A stretch of 64,000 nucleotides of DNA from Stenotrophomonas sp. 57 (GCF_030291075.1 NZ_CP127407.1:928001-992000); one strand, 5' to 3'. Numbered from the stretch's first letter, positions 8,707-17,051 are shown. Numbers and translations are program-made. The notes: generated by a model not told the origin, from the sequence alone.

Positions 8707-10407
8707 TCAGCGGCGGTCCAGGTCCGGGTCCTGCACGCCCTGGCGGCGCAGTTCCAGCACGGTGGGGGTGATCGCCTCGATGCGCGCATCCACCCGCGCC
8801 CGGCCCACGTAGTCCAGTGCCGGGTTGCGTTTGAGCGCCTGCAGCTGCATCAGCGACTGCTCCGGGCGGCCGCTGAGGAAGGCGGCCTCGGCATAGGCTT
8901 CGCTGGCGCGGACACTGTCGCCGGCCAGCTCGCTGGCACGGGCGTATCGCTGCTGGAAGACCGGATCGTTACCACTTTGCGACAGCAGGGGCCGCAGCAT
9001 GGCCTGTGCACGCTGGCCGGCCTCGCGGGTGCCCTGCTCGTTCAGGATCTCCGCGTAGGTCAGGGCCACGGGCCGGCTGTTGGGGTGCTCGCGCAGCAGC
9101 TGCTCGAAACGGGTGTTGGCCTGTGCGCCCAGCCCGGCGCGTGATTCGGCCTCGCCCAGGCCCAGTGCCAGCCACAGGTTGTCCGGACGGGTCTGCAGCA
9201 GGCTGGCCAGGGTCTGCCGGGCCTGCGCGGCACCGCTGCGGCCGCCGCGCATGACCGCCAGCGCCTGGCCGTAGCGCTGGGCGTCGTTGAGGCCGTCCTT
9301 CTGCCGCTTGGCCATGTCCGCGTATTCGCGCTCAAGCTCGGTGGTGGAATCGGCGCTGAGCACCCGCAGGCGCTCGCGTGCCCACTCGAAGTCGCCGCTG
9401 GCGCCACGGGCCAGCTGGCCCATCGGAATGCGCAGCACGCTGCCGGGCAGCAACGGGTTGTTCCCGCGCAGCAGCGGCTCGGCCAGGCCCGGGTCGGCCG
9501 GATTCACCCGCTCCTTGCGCTCGCCGCTGGGAGTGCTGGTGGTCAGCAGCACCGTGTCCTTCTTCATCTGCTCGGCGCGGGCCTTGGCCTCGCTGATGCG
9601 GGTGATGTTGACCGGGTGGGTGCGCAGGAACTCCGGCACGCTGTAGCCGCCCTCGTTGCCGCGCATCGCCGCCGACATGCGCTCGAAGAAGCCGGCCATC
9701 GCATCCACGTCGTAGCCGCTGCGCGACAGGGTGCGGATGCCGAGACGGTCGGCCTCGGACTCGTTGGAACGGGTGTAGTTGATCTGCCGCTGCTGCATCA
9801 GGCCCATGCCCGAGCTGATCGCGGCCATCGTCGCGTTGCCGGACGACGTGCTGTTGCTGGCCTGGGCGGCCACCACCGCCGCCAGCATGCCCAGCAGGAT
9901 CGGAATCTGGTCGCGCTGGGCGCGCTCGACCCCGCGCAGCACGTGCTGCTGGGTGACGTGGGCGATTTCGTGGGACAGCACCGCAGCGACCTCGTCCTCA
10001 CGCTCGGCGGTCAGCACCAGGCCGGCATTGACCCCGATGTAGCCGCCCAGCGTGGCGAAGGCGTTGATCTGGCGGTCCTTCATCACGAAGAACGTGTACG
10101 GCTGGCGTGGCTGGTCGCTGTTGGAGCCGAGCCGGGTGCCCATTGTCTGCAGCCAGTCGTTCACCAGCGGGTCGTCCAGCAGGTAGCCGTAGTTGCGCAG
10201 CTCGCGCAGCATCATCGCGCCGTACTCGGCCTGGCGCGCCGGGGTCAGCAGCTCGCCGGCCGAGGAGCCGATGTCGGGCAGCTTCTCCTGGGCCTGGGCC
10301 AGCGGCATGGCCAGGGCCAGGGTGACGGCGGTAGTCAGCAGCAGGGCTCGCAAGCAGGGGGTCCTCGGGCAGGGCGCGCCCAGCGTGGCAGGGCAGGGGG
10401 CAACCAT
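8707..10407 (-). CDS. bepA: BepA-like periplasmic M48 metalloprotease with TPR repeats
   Basis: The product of up to 566 residues has a hydrophobic signal peptide ending near AQAQ at about residue 40. The zinc motif is HEIAH at 146-150, with a third ligand expected in SNESEADRLG. The C-terminal half is helical and TPR-like. The family assists outer membrane protein assembly and degrades stalled LptD/BAM clients in the periplasm. The start at 10407 gives an unusually long n-region with three cysteines. A TTG within CLRALLL about 18 codons on would give a more normal signal peptide, so the exact start is uncertain. It is divergent from the glutaredoxin gene. Confidence 0.88.
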   Translation of the reverse strand: MVAPCPATLGAPCPRTPCLRALLLTTAVTLALAMPLAQAQEKLPDIGSSAGELLTPARQAEYGAMMLRELRNYGYLLDDPLVNDWLQTMGTRLGSNSDQPRQPYTFFVMKDRQINAFATLGGYIGVNAGLVLTAEREDEVAAVLSHEIAHVTQQHVLRGVERAQRDQIPILLGMLAAVVAAQASNSTSSGNATMAAISSGMGLMQQRQINYTRSNESEADRLGIRTLSRSGYDVDAMAGFFERMSAAMRGNEGGYSVPEFLRTHPVNITRISEAKARAEQMKKDTVLLTTSTPSGERKERVNPADPGLAEPLLRGNNPLLPGSVLRIPMGQLARGASGDFEWARERLRVLSADSTTELEREYADMAKRQKDGLNDAQRYGQALAVMRGGRSGAAQARQTLASLLQTRPDNLWLALGLGEAESRAGLGAQANTRFEQLLREHPNSRPVALTYAEILNEQGTREAGQRAQAMLRPLLSQSGNDPVFQQRYARASELAGDSVRASEAYAEAAFLSGRPEQSLMQLQALKRNPALDYVGRARVDARIEAITPTVLELRRQGVQDPDLDRR

Positions 10408-10495
10408 TCGTTAATCCACAGTGTTGCGGCGGTGGCGTGGAAATTCCAGCGCACCGGTACCATATGTAGACCGTCGATCCATCGTGGAGTTTCCC

Positions 10496-10786
10496 GTGAC
10501 AGCCCAGACCGCCGGCGGTGCCCCCGCCATCACCATCTATTCCACCGCCGTCTGCCCGTATTGCGTGGCCGCCAAGAACTTCCTGAAGAGCAAGGGCCAG
10601 CAGTGGACCGAGGTCCGCATCGACCTGGACCCGGTCGAGCGCGAGAAGATGATGGCGCTGACCCGCCGCACCAGCGTGCCGCAGATCTTCGTGGGTGATG
10701 TCCATGTCGGCGGCTACGACGACATGATGGCCCTGCACCGTGAAGGCAAGCTCGAGCCGCTGCTGGCCGGGCAGGGCCAGGCATGA
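10496..10786 (+). CDS. grxC: Glutaredoxin 3 type
   Basis: This small thiol-disulfide oxidoreductase uses glutathione to reduce protein disulfides in the cytoplasm. I chose the GTG at 10496, preceded by GGAG eight bases away, which gives a standard 96-residue protein beginning MTAQTAGG. A longer in-frame ATG at 10421 would add 25 residues with no family match. The active site is CPYC (Cys20, Cys23), followed by the glutathione-binding SVPQIFVGDVHVGGYDD. The stop overlaps the next start as ATGA, so the pair is translationally coupled. Confidence 0.93.
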   Translation: MTAQTAGGAPAITIYSTAVCPYCVAAKNFLKSKGQQWTEVRIDLDPVEREKMMALTRRTSVPQIFVGDVHVGGYDDMMALHREGKLEPLLAGQGQA

Positions 10787-11175
10787 GCGCGGCCGACGAC
10801 GGCAGCAAGGACCGCATCGCCGAGTTCACCGAGTTCCGCAAGCGCATGAACGAGCGCATCCTGGGCGAACCGAACCAGGTCGTGCGCCGCTTCTTCGCGC
10901 TCGACACGCAGACCTACCAGGCCGGCGCACTGGACGTGAAGACCAAGGAGCTGCTGGGCCTGGTGGCCTCGATGGTGCTGCGCTGCGACGACTGCATCAG
11001 CTACCACGTGGCCCAGTGCAAGGACGCCGGGGTGACCCGCGAAGAGTTCTTCGAGACCTTCTCGGTCGGCCTGGTGGTGGGCGGCTCGATCGTGATCCCG
11101 CACCTGCGCCGCGCGGTCGACTTCCTCGACCAGCTCGAAGGGGGCGCCGCCGCCCCCGAAGCGCACGAGCACTGA
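10783..11175 (+). CDS. Carboxymuconolactone decarboxylase family (AhpD-like) protein
   Basis: This is a 130-residue all-helical protein. The AhpD-type redox motif is present as CDDCISYH (Cys68, Cys71, His75), in the order seen in alkylhydroperoxidase-like members of the CMD family. It overlaps the glutaredoxin stop by four bases. A thiol peroxidase or disulfide-relay role is therefore more likely than a true decarboxylase, but the electron donor is unknown. Pairing with a glutaredoxin suggests it could be recycled by glutathione; this is inference. Confidence 0.85.
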   Translation: MSAADDGSKDRIAEFTEFRKRMNERILGEPNQVVRRFFALDTQTYQAGALDVKTKELLGLVASMVLRCDDCISYHVAQCKDAGVTREEFFETFSVGLVVGGSIVIPHLRRAVDFLDQLEGGAAAPEAHEH

Positions 11176-11204
11176 GGTAGCGCCGGGCCATGCCCGGCGC
11201 TACC
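11176..11204. repeat. SMAG-type palindrome, CGCCGGGC subtype
   Basis: A nearly perfect palindrome with GTAG at one end and CTAC at the other, and arms CGCCGGGC/GCCCGGCG around CAT. It sits 1 bp after the stop of the AhpD-like gene. Related copies are at 33593 and 36597. Confidence 0.8.
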
Positions 11205-11253
11205 GGATCACGGCCGCGCACCGGGGCATTTCCCGCGATCCAACCGCCCAAGA

Positions 11254-11274
11254 GCCCCTTCTTGTTGAAGGGGC
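11254..11274. terminator. GCCCCTTC hairpin after the grxC operon
   Basis: GCCCCTTC and GAAGGGGC can pair around a short TTGTT loop. There is no good T run, so termination activity is uncertain. Confidence 0.4.
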
Positions 11275-11308
11275 GCGCCGACAGGCGGGGGTAGAGGAGG
11301 AATGCGCG

Positions 11309-11381
11309 GGCAATTATGCCTTTGCCGGGGTCAGGACCATGGTCTACTTGGGTAGCCGGGCCCGGCTAAGGCATAATTGCC
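11309..11381. repeat. 21-bp inverted repeat framing the isocitrate dehydrogenase promoter
   Basis: Arms at 11309-11329 and 11361-11381 match as reverse complements at 20 of 21 positions (right arm CCCGGCTAAGGCATAATTGC plus one base), separated by 31 bp. The spacer contains the 10-bp palindrome GACCATGGTC. The right arm carries the CATAAT -10 of the downstream gene, and the left arm carries a mirrored one. Confidence 0.85.
11348..11377 (+). promoter_or_regulatory. Candidate promoter of the isocitrate dehydrogenase gene
   Basis: TTGGGT at 11348-11353 and CATAAT at 11372-11377 are 18 bp apart, giving a transcript that starts roughly 70 bases before the ATG at 11457. Confidence 0.5.
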
Positions 11382-11456
11382 GGTGAAACTTCCTTTGCGC
11401 CGGCGTTTCCGGGCACGTCCGGACGGCGTTTTTCCCCCTGTTCGGAACATCGATCA

Positions 11457-12461
11457 ATGACGCAGAAAATTACGGTCATCCGCGGCGACGGCATTGGCCC
11501 GGAAATCATGGACGCCACCCTGTTCGTGCTCGACCAGCTCAACGCTGGCCTGGAGTACGAAGACGCCGACGCCGGCCTGGTGGCCCTGGAAAAGCACGGC
11601 GACCTGATGCCGGCGGTGACCCTGGAATCGATCGCGCGCAACAAGGTGGCGCTGAAGAGCCCGCTGACCACTCCGGTCGGTGGTGGCTTCACCTCGATCA
11701 ACGTCAGCCTGCGCCGCCACTTCGACCTGTACGCCAACGTGCGTCCGGCCCACACCTTCCCGAACACCAAGTCGCGTTTCGACAACGTCGACCTGATCAC
11801 CGTGCGTGAGAACACCGAAGGTGCGTACCTGGCCGAAGGCCAGGAAGTGTCGGCCGATGGCGAGACCGCCTTCTCCGGCACCCGCATCACCCGCAAGGGC
11901 TCCGAGCGCATCGTGCGCTACGCCTTCGAGCTGGCCCGCAGCGTCGGCCGCAAGAAGGTTACCGCCGTGCACAAGGCCAACATCATCAAGTCGACCTCGG
12001 GCCTGTTCCTGAATGTCGCCCGTGAAGTGGCCGCGCAGTACCCGGACATCGAATTCCAGGAAATGATCGTCGACAACTGCTGCATGCAGCTGGTGATGCG
12101 TCCGGAACAGTTCGACGTGATCGTCACCACCAACCTGTTCGGCGACATCATCTCCGACCTGTGTGCCGGCCTCGTCGGCGGCCTGGGCCTGGCCCCGGGT
12201 GCCAACATCGGCAAGGACGCGGCGATCTTCGAAGCCGTGCACGGCACCGCGCCGGACATCGCTGGCCAGGGCAAGGCCAATCCGTGTGCGCTGCTGCTGG
12301 CAGCCGCGCAGATGCTGGACCACGTCGGCCAGCCGGAAAACGCCGAGCGCCTGCGCAAGGCCATCGTGGCGACCATGGAAGCCAAGGACTCGCTGACCGG
12401 CGACCTGGGCGGCACCGGCACCACCATGAGCTTCGCCAAGGCCATCGCCAGCCGCCTGTAA
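11457..12461 (+). CDS. NAD-type isocitrate dehydrogenase (IDH/IPMDH family)
   Basis: This 334-residue beta-decarboxylating dehydrogenase opens with ITVIRGDGIGPEI. The substrate loop around SPLTTPVGGGFTSINVSLRR contains the arginines that hold isocitrate. The dinucleotide site contains HGTAPDIAGQGKANP, where the cofactor-recognition region looks NAD-like rather than NADP-like. The short length resembles the NAD-dependent enzymes of Xanthomonas and eukaryotic subunits, not the 415-residue E. coli Icd. It should convert isocitrate to 2-oxoglutarate in the TCA cycle. Isopropylmalate dehydrogenase and homoisocitrate dehydrogenase are paralogues, but no leu genes are nearby. It is monocistronic: inverted-repeat promoter before, strong terminator after. 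Confidence 0.85.
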   Translation: MTQKITVIRGDGIGPEIMDATLFVLDQLNAGLEYEDADAGLVALEKHGDLMPAVTLESIARNKVALKSPLTTPVGGGFTSINVSLRRHFDLYANVRPAHTFPNTKSRFDNVDLITVRENTEGAYLAEGQEVSADGETAFSGTRITRKGSERIVRYAFELARSVGRKKVTAVHKANIIKSTSGLFLNVAREVAAQYPDIEFQEMIVDNCCMQLVMRPEQFDVIVTTNLFGDIISDLCAGLVGGLGLAPGANIGKDAAIFEAVHGTAPDIAGQGKANPCALLLAAAQMLDHVGQPENAERLRKAIVATMEAKDSLTGDLGGTGTTMSFAKAIASRL

Positions 12462-12490
12462 GCAGCTGGTCGACCTCGGTTGGATCCCAG

Positions 12491-12520
12491 CGGGGCGCCT
12501 TCGGGCGCCCCGTTGCGTTT
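12491..12520 (+). terminator. Rho-independent terminator after the isocitrate dehydrogenase gene
   Basis: A 9-bp stem CGGGGCGCC/GGCGCCCCG closes a TTCG tetraloop and is followed by TTGCGTTTT. Confidence 0.88.
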
Positions 12521-12524
12521 TCCG

Positions 12525-12547
12525 GTAGATCCACGCCATGCGTGGAT
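12525..12547 (+). repeat. SMAG element
   Basis: GTAG head with arms ATCCACGC/GCGTGGAT, the same subtype as at 4310, immediately behind the terminator. Confidence 0.85.
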
Positions 12548-12661
12548 GACGGAATGATCGGTTGTGCGGTTTTCGCACAGATCATGTGCCGCCGCACGGC
12601 TGGTTCGTGCGCCAATCGCTCCGCATCCTGTGCCCCGCACCCATCGCACAGGAACCCTCTT

Positions 12662-13405
12662 ATGAACCTCACCGCCTTCGGCCTGGCCAGCCTGATCGGC
12701 ATGGCCGCCACCGCCCCGGTCGCCGCCGCCGAACCGTCCCATCCCACCATCCGCCACATGGCCGGCGCGCCGGTCGCGGCCTCGCTGGATGCCGCGAAGA
12801 CCGCCGTGCTGGTGATCGACTTCCAGAATGAATACTTCGATGCCAGCGCCGCGCCCGGCTTTGCCGGTGGCCGCATGGTCATTCCCGATGGCGTGGCGGC
12901 ACTGCGCCAGGCCACGCGCGTGGTCGAGTTCGCCGATGCCAATGGCATCCGCGTCATCCATGTGCAGCACGTGCTGCCGGCCGGCGCGCCGCTGTTCGCG
13001 CAGGGCAGTGTCAATGCCGACTTCCATCGCGACCTGCAGCCGCGCGAGGGCGAAACCGTGGTGCAGAAGGACAACGTCAGCGTGTTCGCCGGCGCCTCGG
13101 CCGCCGTGCTCGACACCGTGCTGAAGGAGGCTGGCATCGACACCCTGATCGTCACTGGCCTGCAGACCCATGCCTGCGTGGCCGGCGCGGCCCGCGATGC
13201 CGCCGCTGCACCGCGCGGCTACCGCGTGATCGTCTCATCCGACGCCAGTGCCAGCCGTGACCTGGACCTGGCCGATGGCCGTCGCATCGAACATCGCGCG
13301 CTGCATGAGGCATCGCTGGCGCAGATCGAAGACACCTTCGGTGATGTCATGCGTACCGACGCGATCCTGGCGCTGCCGGTGCGCAAGGCCGGCGACGGCG
13401 CTTGA
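12662..13405 (+). CDS. Exported isochorismatase-family cysteine hydrolase
   Basis: This 247-residue protein has a short signal peptide (residues 1-23, ending VAAAEP), which is unusual for a fold that is normally cytoplasmic. The catalytic triad can be assigned: Asp53 in VLVIDFQNEY, Lys136 in VVQKDNVSVF and Cys172 in GLQTHACVAGAARDA. The family includes nicotinamidases, isochorismatases and N-carbamoyl hydrolases, and the substrate here is unknown. The ATG at 12662 is preceded by AGGAA. A LysR gene on the same strand follows 53 bp downstream and a permease after that, so the three may form a small regulated unit. Confidence 0.85.
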   Translation: MNLTAFGLASLIGMAATAPVAAAEPSHPTIRHMAGAPVAASLDAAKTAVLVIDFQNEYFDASAAPGFAGGRMVIPDGVAALRQATRVVEFADANGIRVIHVQHVLPAGAPLFAQGSVNADFHRDLQPREGETVVQKDNVSVFAGASAAVLDTVLKEAGIDTLIVTGLQTHACVAGAARDAAAAPRGYRVIVSSDASASRDLDLADGRRIEHRALHEASLAQIEDTFGDVMRTDAILALPVRKAGDGA

Positions 13406-13458
13406 TAAGCTGGCAGGGCCCGCATGCCGTGGGCCCTGCCAGGTGGAGCCGCCCGCTG

Positions 13459-14367
13459 ATGGATCATTTCGCCGCCCTGCGTGCGCTGCGCGCCATCGTC
13501 GATGCCGGCAGCTTCACCGCTGCGGCCGAACGCCTTGGCACGACTCACTCGGCGATGTCACGGCAACTGCGGCAGCTGGAAGATCACCTGCAGGTTCGCC
13601 TGCTCGACCGCAACAGTCGGCGGCTGTCGCTGACCGAAGCCGGGCGCGACTACTACCGGGAGGCCGGCGTACTGCTCGATCGCCTGCAGGAAGCGGACGA
13701 CCGCGCGCGCGCCGGGCAGGCGCAGCCCAGTGGCGCCTTACGCATCAGCGTGCCGCAGGTGGTCGCCAGCCAGGAGCTGCCCCAGTGGTTGCCGTCGTTC
13801 CTGCAGCGCTACCCGCAGGTCTCGCTGGACCTGTCGGCCGATGATCAACTGGTCGATGTAGTGGGGGGCGGTTTCGACCTGGCCCTGCGCATCGCGCCCT
13901 CGTTGCCGGACAGCCAGCTGGTCGCGCGCGAACTGGCCAGCTGCCCGCGCATCCTGGTTGCTGCGCCGGCCTATCTGGCACGTCGTGGTCTGCCGCGACA
14001 GGCTGCGGATCTCGAACAACATACGCTGCTGGGATTCAGTCCCACGCCGTCAATGCCGCCCTGGCAGCTGCAGGGGCCACGCGGTGCCAGCGTGAGCATC
14101 GAGGCCGGCCAGCGCCTGCGCGTGGATGCCACGCCCGCGCTGTATGCCGCCGCGCTGGCCGGAATGGGCATCAGCCTGTTCACCGCACTGACCGTACAGG
14201 AGGACCTGCGCGCCGGTCGTTTGATCCGCGTGTTGCCGGCCTGGCATGCCGGTCAGCGCCGCTACTTCGCGCTGTATCCGCATGCACGGGCGCTGGCACC
14301 GAAAGTGCGCGCGCTGGTCGAGCACCTTGCGGCGCACTACGCTGCACAGAGGGGCGTGGCAGGTTAG
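13459..14367 (+). CDS. LysR-family transcriptional regulator
   Basis: This 302-residue regulator starts MDHFAALRALRAIVDAGSF. Its N-terminal winged helix-turn-helix has the recognition-helix region GTTHSAMSRQLRQLEDHL. The effector domain begins with SGALRISVPQVV and includes FDLALRIAPSLPDS, as in the subgroup of LysR proteins that control neighbouring oxidoreductase or transport genes. I chose the ATG at 13459; a longer frame from 13402 adds 19 residues of non-family sequence. Candidate targets are the isochorismatase-like gene before it and the permease gene after it; this is inference. Confidence 0.92.
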   Translation: MDHFAALRALRAIVDAGSFTAAAERLGTTHSAMSRQLRQLEDHLQVRLLDRNSRRLSLTEAGRDYYREAGVLLDRLQEADDRARAGQAQPSGALRISVPQVVASQELPQWLPSFLQRYPQVSLDLSADDQLVDVVGGGFDLALRIAPSLPDSQLVARELASCPRILVAAPAYLARRGLPRQAADLEQHTLLGFSPTPSMPPWQLQGPRGASVSIEAGQRLRVDATPALYAAALAGMGISLFTALTVQEDLRAGRLIRVLPAWHAGQRRYFALYPHARALAPKVRALVEHLAAHYAAQRGVAG

Positions 14368-14392
14368 CCGCGCGGTTGCAGCCGAGGTGGTG

Positions 14393-15154
14393 ATGGAGTC
14401 GGTGTATCTGCTGGTCGCGCTTGGCGCGATCGTCGCCGGATTCGTACAAGGCTTGTCCGGCTTCGCCTTCGGCATGGTGGCGATGTCGTTCTGGGCATGG
14501 GGGCTGGAGCCGCGGCTGGCGGCGACGCTTTCGGTGTTCGGCGCGCTGGTTGGCCAGCTGGTGGCGGTGTTCACCGTGCGCCGCGGCTTCAACCTGCGCC
14601 TGCTGCTGCCGTTCGTGCTGGGCGGGCTGGCCGGCATCCCGATGGGCGTGATGGTGCTGCCGCAGCTGGACATGGCCTGGTTCAAGGCGCTGCTGGGGGG
14701 CTTCCTGGCGCTGTGGTGCCCGGTGATGCTGATGGCGCGCACATTGCCGCCAATCACCGTGGGTGGCCGTGTGGGCGATGCGATCGCCGGCATGGCCGGC
14801 GGCGTGCTCAGTGGCATCGGCGGTTTCGCCGGACCGGTGCCGACGCTGTGGAGCACGCTGCGCGGTTTCGGCAAGGACGAGCAGCGCGCGGTCATCCAGA
14901 ACTTCAATCTGGCGATGCTGGCGGTGACCATGGCCACCTATGTCGGGAGTGGCCTGGTGACACGGCAGATGCTGCCGTACTTCGCCATCGTTGCACCGGC
15001 GATGCTGGTGCCGACGCTGTTGGGCGCGCGGGTCTACATCGGCATCAGCGAAGCGCGTTTCCGGCAGGTCGTGCTGAGCCTGCTGACCGCCTCCGGCATC
15101 GCCCTGCTGGCCTCCTCGCTGCCGGTGCTGTTGTCCCGTCCTGCCGGCGGCTGA
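14393..15154 (+). CDS. TauE/SafE family membrane permease
   Basis: This 253-residue polytopic inner membrane protein has about eight hydrophobic segments and the family's two-part repeat: GFVQGLSGFAFGMVAMSFW near the N-terminus and GVLSGIGGFAGPVPTLW in the second half. Members export sulfite, sulfoacetate or other organic anions; the substrate here is not evident. The ATG at 14393 follows GAGG and lies 25 bp after the LysR stop, so co-transcription is likely. It converges with the flavin reductase gene. Confidence 0.88.
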   Translation: MESVYLLVALGAIVAGFVQGLSGFAFGMVAMSFWAWGLEPRLAATLSVFGALVGQLVAVFTVRRGFNLRLLLPFVLGGLAGIPMGVMVLPQLDMAWFKALLGGFLALWCPVMLMARTLPPITVGGRVGDAIAGMAGGVLSGIGGFAGPVPTLWSTLRGFGKDEQRAVIQNFNLAMLAVTMATYVGSGLVTRQMLPYFAIVAPAMLVPTLLGARVYIGISEARFRQVVLSLLTASGIALLASSLPVLLSRPAGG

Positions 15155-15157
15155 GAT

Positions 15158-15778
15158 TCAGGCCGGGCGGAACATGCGGAAGCGTTGTTCAGCGCCGATG
15201 CGGAAGTAGTCGGCGGGACCGCCGCCGCGCAGGATCGGCGCCGCCGCGGCGGTGTCGTAGATGCCATCGACGAGCAACCGTTCATCGATATGCACAGCGA
15301 CCACTTCGCCCAGCACCAGCCAGCCGTTGGTGTCCTGGCCGGCGGCATCGCGCAGGCGGACGATCTGGGTGCAGCGACATTCCATGCTCACCGGGCTCTG
15401 TGCCACGCGGGGTGGCGCGACCTCTGTGGAGGCCAGTGGCGTCAGGCCGGCCAGGGCGAACTCGTCGACTTCCGGCCCGACCGCACGGCAGCTTTCGTTC
15501 ATCGCCTCGGCCAGGTCGAACGTGGCCAGGTTCCAGACGAATTCACCGGTCGCTTCGATGTTGCGCAGCGAGTCTTTGCGGCCCTGGCTGGAGAAGCCGA
15601 TGATCGGTGGGGTGTAGTTGAAGGCGTTGAAGAAGCTGTAGGGCGCCAGGTTCAATGCCCCTTCGGCGTCGCAGCTGGAAATCCAGCCGATCGGGCGTGG
15701 GCCGATGATGGCGTTGAACGGGTCGTGCGGCAGGCGGTGGCCGTCGGTCGGGCGGTAGCTGTGGAAGGTGTGGGGCAT
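15158..15778 (-). CDS. Flavin reductase-like domain protein
   Basis: This 206-residue FMN-binding split-barrel protein has PFNAIIGPRPIGWISS, the signature of the flavin-reductase-like family that binds FMN and NAD(P)H. SFFNAFNYTPPIIGFSSQG follows. The start is the ATG at 15778 (MPHTFHSY), with GGAA upstream; an upstream in-frame start would run through the terminator of the neighbouring gene. It may supply reduced flavin to a monooxygenase, but no such partner is adjacent. Confidence 0.87.
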   Translation of the reverse strand: MPHTFHSYRPTDGHRLPHDPFNAIIGPRPIGWISSCDAEGALNLAPYSFFNAFNYTPPIIGFSSQGRKDSLRNIEATGEFVWNLATFDLAEAMNESCRAVGPEVDEFALAGLTPLASTEVAPPRVAQSPVSMECRCTQIVRLRDAAGQDTNGWLVLGEVVAVHIDERLLVDGIYDTAAAAPILRGGGPADYFRIGAEQRFRMFRPA

Positions 15779-15790
15779 GGGGCGGGATTC

Positions 15791-15826
15791 CAAAAAAGAA
15801 GCCGTGGCCCTCGCGGACCACGGCTT
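15791..15826 (-). terminator. Terminator after the Bax-inhibitor-1 family gene
   Basis: On the minus strand a 9-bp stem AAGCCGTGG/CCACGGCTT is followed by a run of six T. It ends the transcript of the gene at 15849-16607 and lies directly upstream of the flavin reductase gene. Confidence 0.88.
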
Positions 15827-15848
15827 GTCGTTTACGACCTGATGGGGC

Positions 15849-16607
15849 TCAGCGCTGCTGGATCTTCGACAGCAGGCGCAGGAACTCCACATACAGCCAG
15901 ACCAGGGTCACCATCAGGCCGAATGCGCCATACCACTCCATGTACTTCGGCGCGCGCTGGGCCACGCCGGTTTCGATGAAGTCGAAATCGAGCACCAGGT
16001 TCAGCGCGGCGACGACCACCACGAACAGGCTGAAAGCAATGCCCAGCCAGCTGGAATCGTGGATCACCGGCACATCGATGTTGAAGAAGCCGAGCACGAA
16101 CGAGGCCAAGTAGAGCAGGGCGATGCCGCCCGTTGCTGCGACCACGCCCATCTTGAAGTTCTCGGTGGCCTTGATCATGCCGCTGCGGTACGCGAACAGC
16201 AGCGCGGCCAGGGTGCCGAAGGTCAGCAGCACGGCCTGGAATACGATGCCCGGGTACTTCATGTTGAACAGGGCCGAGACGGCGCCCAGGAACAGGCCTT
16301 CGACCAGCGCGTACATCGGTGCGGTGACCGGCGACCATTCCTTCTTGAAGATGGTGATCAGCGCCAGCACCAGGCCGCCTATCGCGCCGCCCATGGCGTA
16401 CACCTTGGCCGCGTCCATGACCTGGTCGTACTCGTCGACCGACTGGCCCCAGGCGAACGCCGCGGTCAGCACGGTCAGCAGCAGCAGGATGCCGGTCTTG
16501 TTGGCGGTGCCGTTGAGGGTCATCACCTGGTCGGGGCTGGTCACCACCGAGCCACTGGCGAGGTCGAGGAAGGTCGACTCGGAAAGAGCCGGGTTGCCGC
16601 TGCGCAT
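15849..16607 (-). CDS. Bax inhibitor-1/YccA family membrane protein
   Basis: This 252-residue inner membrane protein has seven hydrophobic segments and the family pattern GAIGGLVLALI, FNMKYPGIVFQA and LNLVLDFDFIETG. In E. coli the relative YccA modulates FtsH proteolysis; other bacterial members behave as pH-gated calcium leak channels. The start is the ATG at 16607 (MRSGNPALSES) after GGAGAA. Extending the frame upstream would run antisense through two tRNA genes. It is monocistronic, with its own terminator. Confidence 0.88.
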   Translation of the reverse strand: MRSGNPALSESTFLDLASGSVVTSPDQVMTLNGTANKTGILLLLTVLTAAFAWGQSVDEYDQVMDAAKVYAMGGAIGGLVLALITIFKKEWSPVTAPMYALVEGLFLGAVSALFNMKYPGIVFQAVLLTFGTLAALLFAYRSGMIKATENFKMGVVAATGGIALLYLASFVLGFFNIDVPVIHDSSWLGIAFSLFVVVVAALNLVLDFDFIETGVAQRAPKYMEWYGAFGLMVTLVWLYVEFLRLLSKIQQR

Positions 16608-16717
16608 GCGTGTTCTCCGTGCGAATGAGGGGCTGGACGGCCATCCGGCCGATGACCGGGAGCATAGCCGATGGCTGCGCGTGGTGCCGTACCACGCGTC
16701 GGGTCCGGGTCGCCGCG

Positions 16718-16747
16718 TTGACAGTTCATGATGCGCTTGGCCACAAT
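16718..16747 (+). promoter_or_regulatory. Promoter of the tRNA-Pro/tRNA-Arg genes
   Basis: TTGACA at 16718-16723 and CACAAT at 16742-16747 are 18 bp apart, about 40 bp before the mature end of tRNA-Pro. Confidence 0.7.
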
Positions 16748-16786
16748 GACCAGCTCCCCGGGCCTGGCCCGAGGGGATTGCAAGAC

Positions 16787-16863
16787 CGGGGTATAGCGCA
16801 GTCTGGTAGCGCGCCTGCTTTGGGAGCAGGATGTCGGGGGTTCGAATCCCTCTACCCCGACCA
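16787..16863 (+). tRNA. tRNA-Pro (TGG)
   Basis: A 77-nt cloverleaf with acceptor stem CGGGGTA/TACCCCG and CCA encoded. The anticodon loop TTTGGGA sits between CCTGC and GCAGG, and the T loop is TTCGAAT. Confidence 0.96.
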
Positions 16864-16902
16864 ATCCCACGCCACGTCGGATTGGACACCGTTCCGGTTC
16901 GG

Positions 16903-16979
16903 GCGCCCGTAGCTCAACTGGATAGAGCACCGGCCTTCTAAGCCGGCGGTTACAGGTTCGATTCCTGTCGGGCGCGCCA
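16903..16979 (+). tRNA. tRNA-Arg (TCT)
   Basis: A 77-nt cloverleaf with acceptor GCGCCCG/CGGGCGC, encoded CCA, and anticodon loop CTTCTAA between CCGGC and GCCGG. It lies 39 bp after tRNA-Pro with no terminator between them. Confidence 0.96.
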
Positions 16980-17022
16980 TTGGCGAGGCACCGGGGTCGC
17001 ATCAACGGATGTGAAGAAGTGC

Positions 17023-17051
17023 TTGCAAAAGCGTAAAGACTCCACCAGAAT
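17023..17051 (+). promoter_or_regulatory. Promoter of tRNA-His
   Basis: TTGCAA at 17023-17028 and CAGAAT at 17046-17051 with a 17-bp spacer, about 100 bp before tRNA-His. Confidence 0.55.

Noticed and set aside
12161..12661. N-terminal extension of the isochorismatase-like frame
   Set aside because: It overlaps the isocitrate dehydrogenase gene and its terminator out of frame; the signal peptide begins at 12662.
16608..16889. Upstream extension of the Bax-inhibitor-1 family frame
   Set aside because: It reads antisense through tRNA-Pro and its promoter; the ATG at 16607 has a good ribosome site and family start.
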